Positions 23,735 through 32,539 of a DNA stretch of 64,000 nucleotides are shown here, one piece after another. This DNA is from Spirochaetales bacterium. GTDB taxonomy: Bacteria > Spirochaetota > Spirochaetia > Treponematales > Treponemataceae. The stretch is from positions 62,001 to 126,000 of the forward strand of contig QKEL01000003.1 of assembly GCA_003252395.1 (NCBI GenBank), written 5' to 3'. The notes beneath the pieces are model-generated. The model saw only the letters and a list, made by a program, of their open reading frames with translations. It searched no databases and was not told where the DNA came from. Both the position numbers and the translations under genes were made by a program. Numbering within the stretch: position 1 is the first letter of the stretch; every line of letters begins with the position of its first letter.

Positions 23735-24820
23735 TCAGCGCGCCCAAACCTGGGTCGCCGTGATCGCGGGGCTACCCGTCGCGATGGCCGTCCGCATCAT
23801 GATCGCGAGATAGGTGTCCTGCGAGGCTTCGGCGAGCGAATAAAAGTCCTTTCCCGTCTCGACGTACTCTTTCATGCGTAACAGGCAGCGGGCCTGGGCG
23901 ATTTCCTCGTCCGAAAGGCGGGCGGGAGCGGTTTCGTTCCTGAATAGCACGCGGTCCGCGAGGTTGACGCTTTTCAGGAAGTATCCTTCCATATTTCCCT
24001 CGCCGCCGGTTTGAACGCGTTCCATCTCCGCGTGGACGGGCGACAGAAAGTCTTTAAGGTAGCGTACCTTTCCGTCCGCGATTTCGCCCCGTTCTCCCCT
24101 GACCAGGATTCTTTGCGTACGTACCCAGGACCGGTGCTGGTTTGACTCGTAATCGAACAGCGCGCGCTTGCCGGCGAAATCGAACAAGGCGATCTGCTGC
24201 TCGGGATTGACGATCTCTTCCGCGGTTGGGTCCCCGCCCCGTCCGGGGCCGTCGATTACCGGCGCCGAAAACGACGAAGCCCGTATTTCGGCGTTTTCGA
24301 AGCCGATTCCCAGGTATTTGCGGATCAGGCTTACGTTATGGTAACTATGGTTCACGGATATATGCGCGTACGCCGGTTTCCCTATTTCGCCCGACGCGAT
24401 CAGGGCAAGCCGGGCCGAATGCATCGGCTGGAGGGCGTATTGTTCCGCGACCTGGATGCGCGCTCCCCCGTTCCGCGCCGCTTCGTTCAGGGCGAGGAGT
24501 TCTTCGACCGTGGACGCCGGCGGCGTCTCGACCAGTAGGGGAATGCCCAGCGGCATCAGGTCTTTAAGAACGCCCGTAACCGCGTTTCCCGGGACGGAGA
24601 CAAAAAGGAAATCGGCCCCGTTGCCGTCCGCGAGCTCGGCGGCCGTACGGAAAGCCTGAACGCCCCATTGGGCCGCAATCGCGGCCCGCGTTTCCTCGCT
24701 TCTGCTTACGACTCCCGTTACCGCGCACGTATCGCCCATCAGCGCCGCCGTTTTCAGGTAGCATGCGGACCGCCAACCGCTTCCGACGATGCCGAACCGT
24801 ATGCGTGACATTGTTCCCAT
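23735..24820 (-). CDS. Gfo/Idh/MocA family oxidoreductase
   Basis: A 361-residue NAD(P)-dependent dehydrogenase, usually acting on sugars or inositols. The N-terminal Rossmann motif is FGIVGSGWRSACYL (GxGxxx). The family segment VETPPASTVEELLAL stands where EKP is usual, and the following GARIQVAEQY contains the VxxQ pattern. The usual catalytic lysine of EKP is replaced here, since the text reads VETP. The substrate cannot be assigned and activity may differ from typical members. GGGAG six bases upstream supports the ATG at 24820. Monocistronic between a MATE gene and a terminator. Confidence 0.83.
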   Translation of the reverse strand: MGTMSRIRFGIVGSGWRSACYLKTAALMGDTCAVTGVVSRSEETRAAIAAQWGVQAFRTAAELADGNGADFLFVSVPGNAVTGVLKDLMPLGIPLLVETPPASTVEELLALNEAARNGGARIQVAEQYALQPMHSARLALIASGEIGKPAYAHISVNHSYHNVSLIRKYLGIGFENAEIRASSFSAPVIDGPGRGGDPTAEEIVNPEQQIALFDFAGKRALFDYESNQHRSWVRTQRILVRGERGEIADGKVRYLKDFLSPVHAEMERVQTGGEGNMEGYFLKSVNLADRVLFRNETAPARLSDEEIAQARCLLRMKEYVETGKDFYSLAEASQDTYLAIMMRTAIATGSPAITATQVWAR

Positions 24821-24909
24821 TGATATCTCCCTACCGGCTTACTGGCCGCTAAAATCGCCGAAGCGCGAAGACGGTTAACGTTTTTTTTTGGCACGGATCA
24901 ATCACGGCC

Positions 24910-26256
24910 TCAGGCCGGCCTCTCCCCGATAACCGAATTCGTTTTCCACTTGCCCTTTTGCCAGCGCCATATATTTATTCCCGCCCTGACGCACTCGTCG
25001 CCCAGCATGCAAAGCCAAAGGCCGATGATCCCGAATCCCGCCTTCGTGACAAGCCACATCACGGGCACGAGTCCCCACATGAAAATCATTCCCACGGTCA
25101 CCGAGAACTTTCCGTCGCCGACGGTTTTGAGGGCAACGCCGCCGAGGACATTGATAGAGCGGATTGGCTCCATAAAGAGGCAAATCATGAAGATCCAAAA
25201 GCCCATGTTAATGATGACGGGATCTGCCGTGAAGAACGAGAACAGGAACCGGTGAAAGGCGAGATACACGGCCATATTGACCGCCGCGAAAACGGTCGAG
25301 TACAGCGCGATCTTCCAGTAGGTCTTATGAACCTCGTCCGTCTTTCCGGCGCCAAGATAATGGCTCATGATGATTTGCCCGGCCGACGTGAGCGTCCATG
25401 ATACGGTCAGGTCGACGAAGATGAGCCTCGTCACGTAGGTATTGGCCCCCATGGCCTCAAACCCGAGGTTTATGATAAGGACGGAGACGATGAGCCCCTG
25501 GAACGTATAGCTTAACGGCTCGAGCGCCGAGGGAATGCCGATTTTGAGAATCGGCAGCAGAACCTCCCTCATTTGCGAGAATATCCCCTTCACGAAAAAG
25601 TCGATCCTGAGTTTCCAATGAACCAGGGGAAACAGGATAAGAAAGCCCGCCAGGTACGAAATAACGGTGGCAAGCGCGATGCCCCTGATTCCCAATGCGG
25701 GAAAAAACCAAAAGCCCGTGAGGAAGGCCCAGTTCAGGAAGATATTCAGCACGTTCGTGATTATCGTCGCGACCATGTTCCATTGCGTGAGGGTTCTTGC
25801 GGAAAGGATTGCCGCGTACGAAAAACGCATGCCGACGAGAACGAAGTTTACCGCGATCACTTCCAGATACCGTGAGGCGTACCCGTTTTGCGCCTGGGTC
25901 ATCCCAAGCCAAAGCCCGAGCCTTCCCGAAAGGAAAAAGTACGAAAGCGCCAGGAACAGCCCGCACAGGGAGCTTATTATTATGTTGCAAAAATACGTCG
26001 GGATTTCCCTGTCCCGGCGGCCGGCCCCTATATACTGCGAAGCGACGCTGGTTCCTGCCGTCGTGAACGACGGAAGCACCCAGTATCCTATCCAAAGGAC
26101 GGCGCCCAGCATTCCGACCGAGGAGGCGACCTCGTCGGAAATCTTGCTGAGAAAAAAAGTATCGGCCAGGGTTACGAGACCTCCGGTCAGTCCCTCGATA
26201 AACATGGGCCACGCGAGAGAAATCAGTTTTAGGTTAATTTCCGGTTCTTTTGACAT
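24910..26256 (-). CDS. MATE family efflux transporter
   Basis: A 448-residue inner-membrane pump with about twelve hydrophobic helices in two related halves. It exports drugs or cationic compounds using Na+ or H+. Family text: AWPMFIEGLTGGLVTLADTF at the first helix and VASQYIGAGRRDREIPTY after helix two; MSHYLGAGKTDEVHKTYW is the matching loop in the second half. I placed the start at 26256 (GGAG 8 bases upstream); the frame extends to 26364 but that part lies upstream of the promoter. Confidence 0.92.
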   Translation of the reverse strand: MSKEPEINLKLISLAWPMFIEGLTGGLVTLADTFFLSKISDEVASSVGMLGAVLWIGYWVLPSFTTAGTSVASQYIGAGRRDREIPTYFCNIIISSLCGLFLALSYFFLSGRLGLWLGMTQAQNGYASRYLEVIAVNFVLVGMRFSYAAILSARTLTQWNMVATIITNVLNIFLNWAFLTGFWFFPALGIRGIALATVISYLAGFLILFPLVHWKLRIDFFVKGIFSQMREVLLPILKIGIPSALEPLSYTFQGLIVSVLIINLGFEAMGANTYVTRLIFVDLTVSWTLTSAGQIIMSHYLGAGKTDEVHKTYWKIALYSTVFAAVNMAVYLAFHRFLFSFFTADPVIINMGFWIFMICLFMEPIRSINVLGGVALKTVGDGKFSVTVGMIFMWGLVPVMWLVTKAGFGIIGLWLCMLGDECVRAGINIWRWQKGKWKTNSVIGERPA

Positions 26257-26289
26257 AGGTAACGCTCCATTTACTGTACGGAAGCCCGA

Positions 26290-26318
26290 ATGATATTCCA
26301 GTAACGAACAACTATCAA
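26290..26318 (-). promoter_or_regulatory. Promoter of the MATE transporter gene
   Basis: On the minus strand: TTGATA (26318-26313), 17-nt spacer, TATCAT (26295-26290). About 27 nt of leader with GGAG precedes the ATG at 26256. Confidence 0.6.
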
Positions 26319-26416
26319 GAAGGCGGAAAACCCCTCGATACGGCAAGAATCGTAAAGATTTCAATACCGTGCATGGCTATGATATGAAACGTTTTTTTTG
26401 CCAGGGAGGAATTTAT

Positions 26417-26506
26417 ATGGAGCGTATTTCGGTTTTCACCTCGGGTAGCGTTCCTGCCGCCCGAACCATTCCGAATTATCGAATATGCGTTCCCCTTATG
26501 GATTGA
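26417..26506 (+). CDS. Possible 29-residue ORF
   Basis: GGGAGGA lies 7 bases before an ATG that opens 29 codons (MERISVFTSGSVP..., ending ICVPLMD). The T-run just upstream (26391-26399) and an A/T-rich stretch could hold a promoter. It overlaps the 3' end of the convergent membrane protein gene by 11 bp. I do not recognise it. It may be a real microprotein, or the 5' remnant of a regulator of the MATE pump. Confidence 0.35.
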   Translation: MERISVFTSGSVPAARTIPNYRICVPLMD

Positions 26507-26936
26507 TCCCGCGAGTACCCGATACTCTTTTCCTTTTCCCTTCCCGCGCGGCCGCGTCCTTTTTCTGATTCCGCTCGTGCATCTTGATGGCGCAGCCGCA
26601 GTAGCCGTGCGTGATCATGCAGAACCCGCCGCCGACGGTGAACAGGCCCCAGAAAAGGGGAAGGTCCAGGGTCTGAAGGATAGTCGGGGGGGCCGGCAGG
26701 AAGGGAAGCTGATAAAGCGAATACGCGGTTACGAGGCAGCCCGCGACAAAGGCGAAATGACCGAGTATCGCGGTGAAATTCCGGTGGCGCGTCCATCCGA
26801 TTTTCCAGCCGAAGACGGCGAAAAAGAGCCCTATCGCGATCCCGATGATTCTCGCCGGGTTTCCGGTCAATATCAGCTGTACGACGCTTAAAAGAAACAC
26901 GGCCACGCCGATAAAAAAAGTCCTGATCGCCCTCAT
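26496..26936 (-). CDS. Small membrane protein
   Basis: A 146-residue inner-membrane protein with four hydrophobic helices (first: TFFIGVAVFLLSVVQLIL). A cytoplasmic Lys/Arg-rich tail contains GYCGCAIKMHERN. GGAGG six bases upstream places the start at 26936 instead of 26948. Not recognised beyond this. Four-helix proteins with a charged tail are common and give no function. Confidence 0.65.
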   Translation of the reverse strand: MRAIRTFFIGVAVFLLSVVQLILTGNPARIIGIAIGLFFAVFGWKIGWTRHRNFTAILGHFAFVAGCLVTAYSLYQLPFLPAPPTILQTLDLPLFWGLFTVGGGFCMITHGYCGCAIKMHERNQKKDAAAREGKRKRVSGTRGINP

Positions 26937-27047
26937 GAGCCCCTCCAAAAACTATGCCTTACCTATTGCTATTCAACAGCGTTCGGCGTTTTTTTCGTCA
27001 CCTTGAGGAAGGTATGTATCGGCGGCGGGGAGGGATACGCCGGATAT

Positions 27048-27172
27048 GCCGTTTCCCTTCGATCGCGCCCCGCTTCGATCGCCCTCCCGCGGCGGCTCCG
27101 CGCGAGGAAGAGCCCGGGGCGGACGGAGTGCGCCCCGGGCGGTTTACCCCCGTGGCGCCTTCTGCCTCGATC
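27048..27172 (+). repeat. GC-rich intergenic repeat, copy C
   Basis: Shares CGGCTCCGCGCGAGGA-GAGCC in the middle and CCCCCGTGGCGCCTTCTGCC plus CTGCCTCGATCC at the right end with copies A and B. The loop region differs: it holds a separate strong hairpin, GCCCGGGGC with GCCCCGGGC (27111-27141). The right end lies 30 bp from the stop of the alpha-xylosidase gene. Confidence 0.7.
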
Positions 27173-27201
27173 CTGAAATTCTTGCCCCGCTCAAGCCCGA
27201 T

Positions 27202-29250
27202 TCAATCCACGTTCGCGCCTTTCTTCTTCCATACGGCAAGGCTCATGAAGTCGTAGGTCTCGCGGAGCCATTTTCCGCCCGTCTCCGTCCGGCCGTCTAT
27301 CAGGTGCACCCACTCCCCCGCGGGTAGCCAATACTCGACCGCGCCCTCGGCGCTCATCACCGGGGCGACGAGCACGTCGGGGCCCAGCATGTACTGTCGG
27401 TCGAGATAGGCACAGGTCGGGTCGTCCGGGAACTCGAGCAGCATGGCCCGCATTACCGGGATTCCCCGTTCGTGGGCCTCGCGGCCGCAGGCGAGGAGGT
27501 AGGGCATGAGCCCTTCCTTCAGTGCGGTAAAGCGCCGCGTTACCTCCACCGATTCCTCGTCCACGTTCCAGGGCACGCGGTACGAGTTGCTGCCGTGGAG
27601 CCGGCTATGGGAGGAAAGGAGGCCGAAGGCGAGCCAGCGCTTGAAAAGGTCGGCCCGAGGGGTGCCCTCGAAGCCGCCGATATCGTGGCTCCAAAAGCCG
27701 AAGCCCGAAAGGCCGAGGGAAAGCCCGCCCCGAAGGCTTTCGGCCATGGACTCGAAGGTAGACTCGCAGTCGCCGCCCCAGTGCACGGGGAAGCGCTGCC
27801 CGCCGGCGGTGGCCGAACGGGCGAACAGGCAGGCGTTGCCCGCGCCGAGCTTCCGTTCCAGCAACTCAAATACCGCGCGGTTATACGCCTGGGCGTAGTA
27901 GTTGTGCCACTTTTCCGGGTCCCCGCCGTCGTGCCAGGCGACGCCCTCCGCGGGAATGCGCTCGCCGAAATCGGTCTTGAAGGCGTCTACCCCCATATCG
28001 AGCAGGGCCTCGAGCTTTCCCGCGTACCAGGCACCCGCTTCCGGGTTCGAAAAGTCCACGATCCCCATCCCCGCCTGCCAAAGGTCGGTTTGCCACGCGC
28101 CGCCGTCGGCCTTCCGCAGAAGGTAGCCCTTCTCCGCTCCCTCCGCGAAAAGGCGGGAACGCTGGGCGATGTACGGGTTTATCCACACGCACACCCGCAC
28201 GCCCTTCTCCTTGATCCGCCTAATGAGCCCCGCCGGGTCGGGAAAGGTTTGCCCGTCCCACTCCAGGTCGCTCCAATGGAAGCCCTTCATCCAAAAACAG
28301 TCGAAATGGAATACCTTCAGGGGAATGCCCCGGTCGAGCATGCCGTCTATGAAGGACATTACGGTGTTCTCGTCGTAACCCGTCGTAAAGCTCGTGGTAA
28401 GCCAGAGGCCCCAGGACCAGTCCGGCGGCAAGGCCGGGCGGCCCGTCAGCGCGGTATACCGCTCGAGGATCTTCTTCGGGTCCGGCCCGTATATAACGAA
28501 GTACTCGAGGGTCTCTCCCGGAACGCTGAACTGCACCCGGGAAACCTTCTCGCTCGCCACCTCGAAGGAAACCCTGCCGGGATCGTTCACGAAAACGCCG
28601 TAGCCGCGGTTCGTCAGGTAAAAGGGAACGTTTTTATAGGTTTGCTCGCTCGCGGTGCCGCCGTCGGCGTTCCATATGTCCACGGCCTGGCCGTTCTTGG
28701 CGAAGGCGGTAAACCGCTCGCCGAGGCCATAGACCGTCTCGCCCACGCCCAGCGAGAACTCTTCCTTCATGAACGGCCCACGGTCTGAGTCGACCATGTA
28801 CCCCGCGGATTTGGGCGGGTTGGCCGTTAGGGGCTTCCCGTTTCCCCGCCACGAAACGTTCCAGCCTTCGTTCAGGTCTATCCGGGCCTCAAGGCCGCCC
28901 GACTTTATGCGGGCGAAGGAGGGGGCCATGCCCAGCCCGATTCCCGGGTCTACCATCGCGCCCAGCTCGATCTCCGGCTTCCAGCGCGGGTCCCCGGAAA
29001 GCTCGAAGGCGGGGCCCCGCCGCTCCGTGCCCTCGAAATGGGAAAGCCGCACCCGGATCACTCCCTCGGCCGGGCTCGAAAACCGCGCGGTGATCAGGGG
29101 GGCGTTCAGCGTATCGCCCCGCGATCTCGTCGGCCTTACCGCGGCGTATACCGCGAGCTCGTCGCCCCGCCGTTCGGCGTCCAGGGCTTGCGTCGCGAAA
29201 TGGGGCGTAATGCCGTCCCGTACGAGCCAGTATCCATTGGTAAATTTCAT
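27202..29250 (-). CDS. yicI: GH31 alpha-xylosidase (YicI type), lacking the last C-terminal domain
   Basis: A 682-residue cytoplasmic enzyme expected to release alpha-linked xylose from xyloglucan-type oligosaccharides. The nucleophile motif KTDFGERIP and the acid/base motif WGGDCESTFESMAESL match YicI. VYGLGERFTAF and FWMKGFHWSDLEWD support the same group. YicI is about 770 residues. Here the protein stops at SLAVWKKKGANVD, where others read S-x-PLFVREG and continue about 85 residues. It is the last gene of the transporter operon and ends 30 bp from repeat copy C. The missing domain may be natural or a truncation. Confidence 0.9.
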   Translation of the reverse strand: MKFTNGYWLVRDGITPHFATQALDAERRGDELAVYAAVRPTRSRGDTLNAPLITARFSSPAEGVIRVRLSHFEGTERRGPAFELSGDPRWKPEIELGAMVDPGIGLGMAPSFARIKSGGLEARIDLNEGWNVSWRGNGKPLTANPPKSAGYMVDSDRGPFMKEEFSLGVGETVYGLGERFTAFAKNGQAVDIWNADGGTASEQTYKNVPFYLTNRGYGVFVNDPGRVSFEVASEKVSRVQFSVPGETLEYFVIYGPDPKKILERYTALTGRPALPPDWSWGLWLTTSFTTGYDENTVMSFIDGMLDRGIPLKVFHFDCFWMKGFHWSDLEWDGQTFPDPAGLIRRIKEKGVRVCVWINPYIAQRSRLFAEGAEKGYLLRKADGGAWQTDLWQAGMGIVDFSNPEAGAWYAGKLEALLDMGVDAFKTDFGERIPAEGVAWHDGGDPEKWHNYYAQAYNRAVFELLERKLGAGNACLFARSATAGGQRFPVHWGGDCESTFESMAESLRGGLSLGLSGFGFWSHDIGGFEGTPRADLFKRWLAFGLLSSHSRLHGSNSYRVPWNVDEESVEVTRRFTALKEGLMPYLLACGREAHERGIPVMRAMLLEFPDDPTCAYLDRQYMLGPDVLVAPVMSAEGAVEYWLPAGEWVHLIDGRTETGGKWLRETYDFMSLAVWKKKGANVD

Positions 29251-29294
29251 CGTATCGATCCTCTCTCTTCCAGTATAGGTAAAAATTGCGGTTC

Positions 29295-29379
29295 GGGGAG
29301 GCAGAACGGGGGTTGGCGGTCGCGCGACCCCCGGGCGGAGCCCCCGCCCAGAAAGGGCGAGGCGGCGCGAAGGCGCGCC
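29295..29379 (-). repeat. GC-rich intergenic repeat, copy D (degenerate)
   Basis: Read on the minus strand it contains GGCGGGGGCTCCGCCC and ends GTTCTGCCTCC. This is the same core and end as copies A and E with internal deletions. It fills most of the 130-bp gap between the two GH31 genes and abuts the stop of the upstream one. Confidence 0.5.
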
Positions 29380-31482
29380 CTATTCTTCCCGGATCGGCAG
29401 CGTTGCGCCGTCCCGCAGGAAGAGGGGGATATGCTCCCAGGGCGCCTCGGCCCGCACGGTCCTGCCGCCCTCGTGAACCTCCCCGGTGTGGGCGTTCGTC
29501 CAGCGAGCTCCCGCGGGCAGATACACGTCCCGTTCCGTCGAGCCCGCCTCCAATATCGGGGCGACTAAAAGGTCGGGGCCGAACATATAGGCGCTCTCGT
29601 GCTCCCAGGCCTGGGCGTCGCCGGGAAAGTCGTAAAAGAGGGGGCGCATGATCGGCGCGCCGGTTTCGCTCGCGGCGCGGTGCAAGGAGCGCACGTACGG
29701 CCTCAGGCGCTCCCGGAGCCGTAGGTGCGCGCAGAGCACGGGATACGCCTTTTCGCCGAAAGACCAAATCTCGTTGTCGGAACCCGAGCCGAACCGCTGA
29801 ATGCCGTTCCGGATCGCCGGCTCGGGGGGCCGAAAGGGCAGCCGGTCGCCGTGCAGCCGGAATACCGGGCAGAAGGTACCCCATTGGAACCAGCGCACCA
29901 AGAGTTCCCGGAATTCCTCGCTGTCGGTACGGCCGGAATGGAAGCCGCCTATGTCGGTGGTCCACCAGGGTATGCCCGCCATGCCCATGGAAAGCCCGGC
30001 CGCGAGCTGTTCCCGCAGGGAACGGAAGCTCGAATGAATGTCGCCGCTCCACGCGAGCGCCCCGTACCGCTGGCTTCCGGCCCAGGCGGTGCGCACCAGG
30101 TTCAGGGGATTTTCCACCCCTTCCGCGCGCAAGCCGTCGTAAAAGGCCTTCAGGTACAGCATGGGGTACACGTTGGTCACCTTAAGCGCGGGACCGAGCC
30201 AATAGCGGAACAGGTCAAAGTCGTAAATCCCGAATTCCGGCTCGGCCTCGTCCAGCCAAAAGGTCTTAATGCCGTGCTTGAAGTAGTTTTCCCTCGCCTT
30301 TTCCCAGATAAAGGCGCGCGCGCCGGGGTTGGTCGCGTCGAAAAAGGCCGTCTCGCCCATCCAGTTCATGTTTATCCTATGGGAACGCTCCGCCTGTATC
30401 AGGTAGCCCGCCTCTTCCATGGCCGCCCGGTTTTCGCTTCTCGTGTCCACGGTCGGCCAGATCGAGACCATCAGCTCTATGCCGAGCGACTTAAGTTCCG
30501 CGACCATGCCCGGCACGTCGGGCCAATCCTCCTCGTCGAAGCGCCAGTCGCCCTGCACGGGCCAATGGAAAAAGTCCGCCACGATCATGTCCATGGGAAG
30601 GCCGCGCCGCTTGTGCTCGCGGGCGACTCCCATAAGTTCGGCCTGGTTCCGGTAACGCATGCGGCATTGGGTAAAGCCGAGGCCGTACTCGGGCATTTCG
30701 GGAACCCGGCCGGTAACCGCCGTGTATCGCTCGAGTATTTCCGCGGGGGTATCGGCGGCGCATATCCAGTAATCCGCCTGATCGGAAACCGACGCGGACC
30801 ATTGGGTCACGTTCCGCGCGAAGTCTACCCGGCCCACGGCGGGATTATTCCAGAGAAAACCGTACCCGAGGCTGGAAACGTAAAAGGGCACGGACGATTG
30901 GCCGTTTCGGTGGGCAAGCTCGAGGGTCGAGCCCTTCTTGTCTAGGTAGGGGTCCTGGTACTGCCCCAGGCCGTAGATCTTCTCCCCCTCGCGCGCCTCG
31001 AACCGGAAGCAAAGCCGCCAGGCGCCGCCCAGGTTCCCCTGGATTTCCCGGGCGTCCTGATTAAGCGGGCTCGTAAACCGGTCCAAACGCTTCCGGTTTC
31101 GCCAGAATTCCTCCAGCAAAACCGCGCCCCGGGCGTTGGTAAAGTTGATCCACCCCTCTTCGTTTATCGTTGCCGTTATGTTTCCGTTGGTAACCGTCGC
31201 GCCGCGGGCATGGTGACCGGAAGCGTCCTGTAGGCCGATAGATGCTGCCGATCGCGCGGGAGAGCCATTGCCGCGAACCGGGTCCCGTACGCCCGACTCC
31301 GCATGAGAATCCGGGAATGGCGTTTCGGGGCCGTTCAGCAAGGCCCAATTTTGGGAAAGGTCTATCTGGGGGTTTCGGGTAACGCGAACCCTCAGGCCGT
31401 CGCGGCCCCAGGGCTCAATGCGCAATAATTCGGCGTCGTCCCGGCGAAGGAGCGCTTCGCCGTCTCGGTGGTATAGGGCCAT
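29380..31482 (-). CDS. GH31 family glycosidase (alpha-xylosidase or alpha-glucosidase)
   Basis: A 700-residue enzyme. GH31 motifs: IYGLGQYQDPYLDKKG near residue 185, nucleophile WLDEAEPEFG near 390, acid/base AWSGDIHSSFRSLREQL near 470, and WWTTDIGGF. The WLDEAEPE form is seen in GH31 enzymes acting on plant-wall oligosaccharides, not the YicI branch. It ends at PLFLRDGATLPIREE, so it too lacks the usual distal beta-sandwich. The start at 31482 has GGAG nine bases upstream; the longer frame to 31572 has no ribosome site. Fourth gene of the transporter operon. Confidence 0.88.
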   Translation of the reverse strand: MALYHRDGEALLRRDDAELLRIEPWGRDGLRVRVTRNPQIDLSQNWALLNGPETPFPDSHAESGVRDPVRGNGSPARSAASIGLQDASGHHARGATVTNGNITATINEEGWINFTNARGAVLLEEFWRNRKRLDRFTSPLNQDAREIQGNLGGAWRLCFRFEAREGEKIYGLGQYQDPYLDKKGSTLELAHRNGQSSVPFYVSSLGYGFLWNNPAVGRVDFARNVTQWSASVSDQADYWICAADTPAEILERYTAVTGRVPEMPEYGLGFTQCRMRYRNQAELMGVAREHKRRGLPMDMIVADFFHWPVQGDWRFDEEDWPDVPGMVAELKSLGIELMVSIWPTVDTRSENRAAMEEAGYLIQAERSHRINMNWMGETAFFDATNPGARAFIWEKARENYFKHGIKTFWLDEAEPEFGIYDFDLFRYWLGPALKVTNVYPMLYLKAFYDGLRAEGVENPLNLVRTAWAGSQRYGALAWSGDIHSSFRSLREQLAAGLSMGMAGIPWWTTDIGGFHSGRTDSEEFRELLVRWFQWGTFCPVFRLHGDRLPFRPPEPAIRNGIQRFGSGSDNEIWSFGEKAYPVLCAHLRLRERLRPYVRSLHRAASETGAPIMRPLFYDFPGDAQAWEHESAYMFGPDLLVAPILEAGSTERDVYLPAGARWTNAHTGEVHEGGRTVRAEAPWEHIPLFLRDGATLPIREE

Positions 31483-31633
31483 TGTGGTAAGCTCCGCGTT
31501 TTCTGGTACATATGAACGGAAGCCAAACCCGGTCGAGCCGAAGCCCTCCGCGGATCGGACTTCCCATTGCAAGCCCAGAATACACGGAAGGCCGGAGGGC
31601 CGAAACCGGAAAAATTGCTGGTTTTTACCGCGA

Positions 31634-32539
31634 TTATTCCTTCACGCCGCCAACGTTCAAGCCGACCACGAAATAGCGCTGCATGAACGGGTAAATGAGG
31701 ATAATCGGCGCCGCCGCCACGACGGTAATCGCCGCGCGAATGCTCACCGGGGTTACGAGGTTCGACGTTTTGCTCATGGCCATGGCGCCAACGTCTGAGG
31801 AACCGCGGGCTTGGGCCTGGCTCGACTGGAGATACTCCATGAGCTTGTACTGCAGGGTGTGCAGGTACGACTTGCCGGAGGCGTAAATCAGGGTATCGAA
31901 CCAGGAGTTCCACGAGTTTACGGCGATGAAGAGCCCGATCGTCGCCAGGACGGGGAGCGAGAGGGGAAGCACGATCCTGAAAAAGATAATGAAGTCGCTG
32001 CCGCCGTCTATGCGGACCGACTCGATAATGCTTTCGGGAAGCGTCTTCATGAAAGTTCGGATGACGAGGAAGTTAAACGCGTTGACCATGCCGGGTATGA
32101 CGTATACCCAGAAGGTATTGATCATGTGGAGGTTCTTTATGAGGAAGTAGGTCGGGATTAAGCCCGCGTTCACGTACATGGACATGACCAAGATAATCGT
32201 AAAGGGCTTCCTGAAGATAAAATAGGGCCGGGAAAGCACGTAGGCGATCATCGCCGTGAGGAACACGCCGCTGACCATGTTTATCGCTGTTCGCGCCACC
32301 GAGATGAAGAAGGCGTTATAGATCGTTCCCGTGGCGAAGACCATGCGATAGTTTTCCAAGGTAAACCGGCGCGGGGCGAAGGTAATGCCGCCGCGTATCG
32401 TGTCCACGGCCTGGTTGAAGGAAATCGCGACGGTGTTCCAGAAGGGATATATCATAATGAGGGCAAAAGCCGTCATGAAAAGTCCGTTTAGCGTATTGAA
32501 AACAATGGGTTCGACCCTCGATCCAAATGAGCGTTTCAT
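31634..32539 (-). CDS. CUT1 sugar ABC transporter permease (LplC/YtcP type)
   Basis: A 301-residue inner-membrane permease with six helices. The EAA loop SIIESVRIDGGSDFIIFFRI, near residue 170, contacts the ATPase. The LplC/YtcP group imports complex oligosaccharides. The start overlaps the preceding permease stop by 4 bp (ATGA). No ATPase gene is in the operon; such systems use a shared MsiK-type ATPase encoded elsewhere, which is inferred here. Confidence 0.9.
   Translation of the reverse strand: MKRSFGSRVEPIVFNTLNGLFMTAFALIMIYPFWNTVAISFNQAVDTIRGGITFAPRRFTLENYRMVFATGTIYNAFFISVARTAINMVSGVFLTAMIAYVLSRPYFIFRKPFTIILVMSMYVNAGLIPTYFLIKNLHMINTFWVYVIPGMVNAFNFLVIRTFMKTLPESIIESVRIDGGSDFIIFFRIVLPLSLPVLATIGLFIAVNSWNSWFDTLIYASGKSYLHTLQYKLMEYLQSSQAQARGSSDVGAMAMSKTSNLVTPVSIRAAITVVAAAPIILIYPFMQRYFVVGLNVGGVKE

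Noticed and set aside
27472-28788. 438-codon plus-strand frame opposite the YicI-type gene
   Set aside because: Antisense shadow of a GH31 gene with intact catalytic motifs; no ribosome site or domain.
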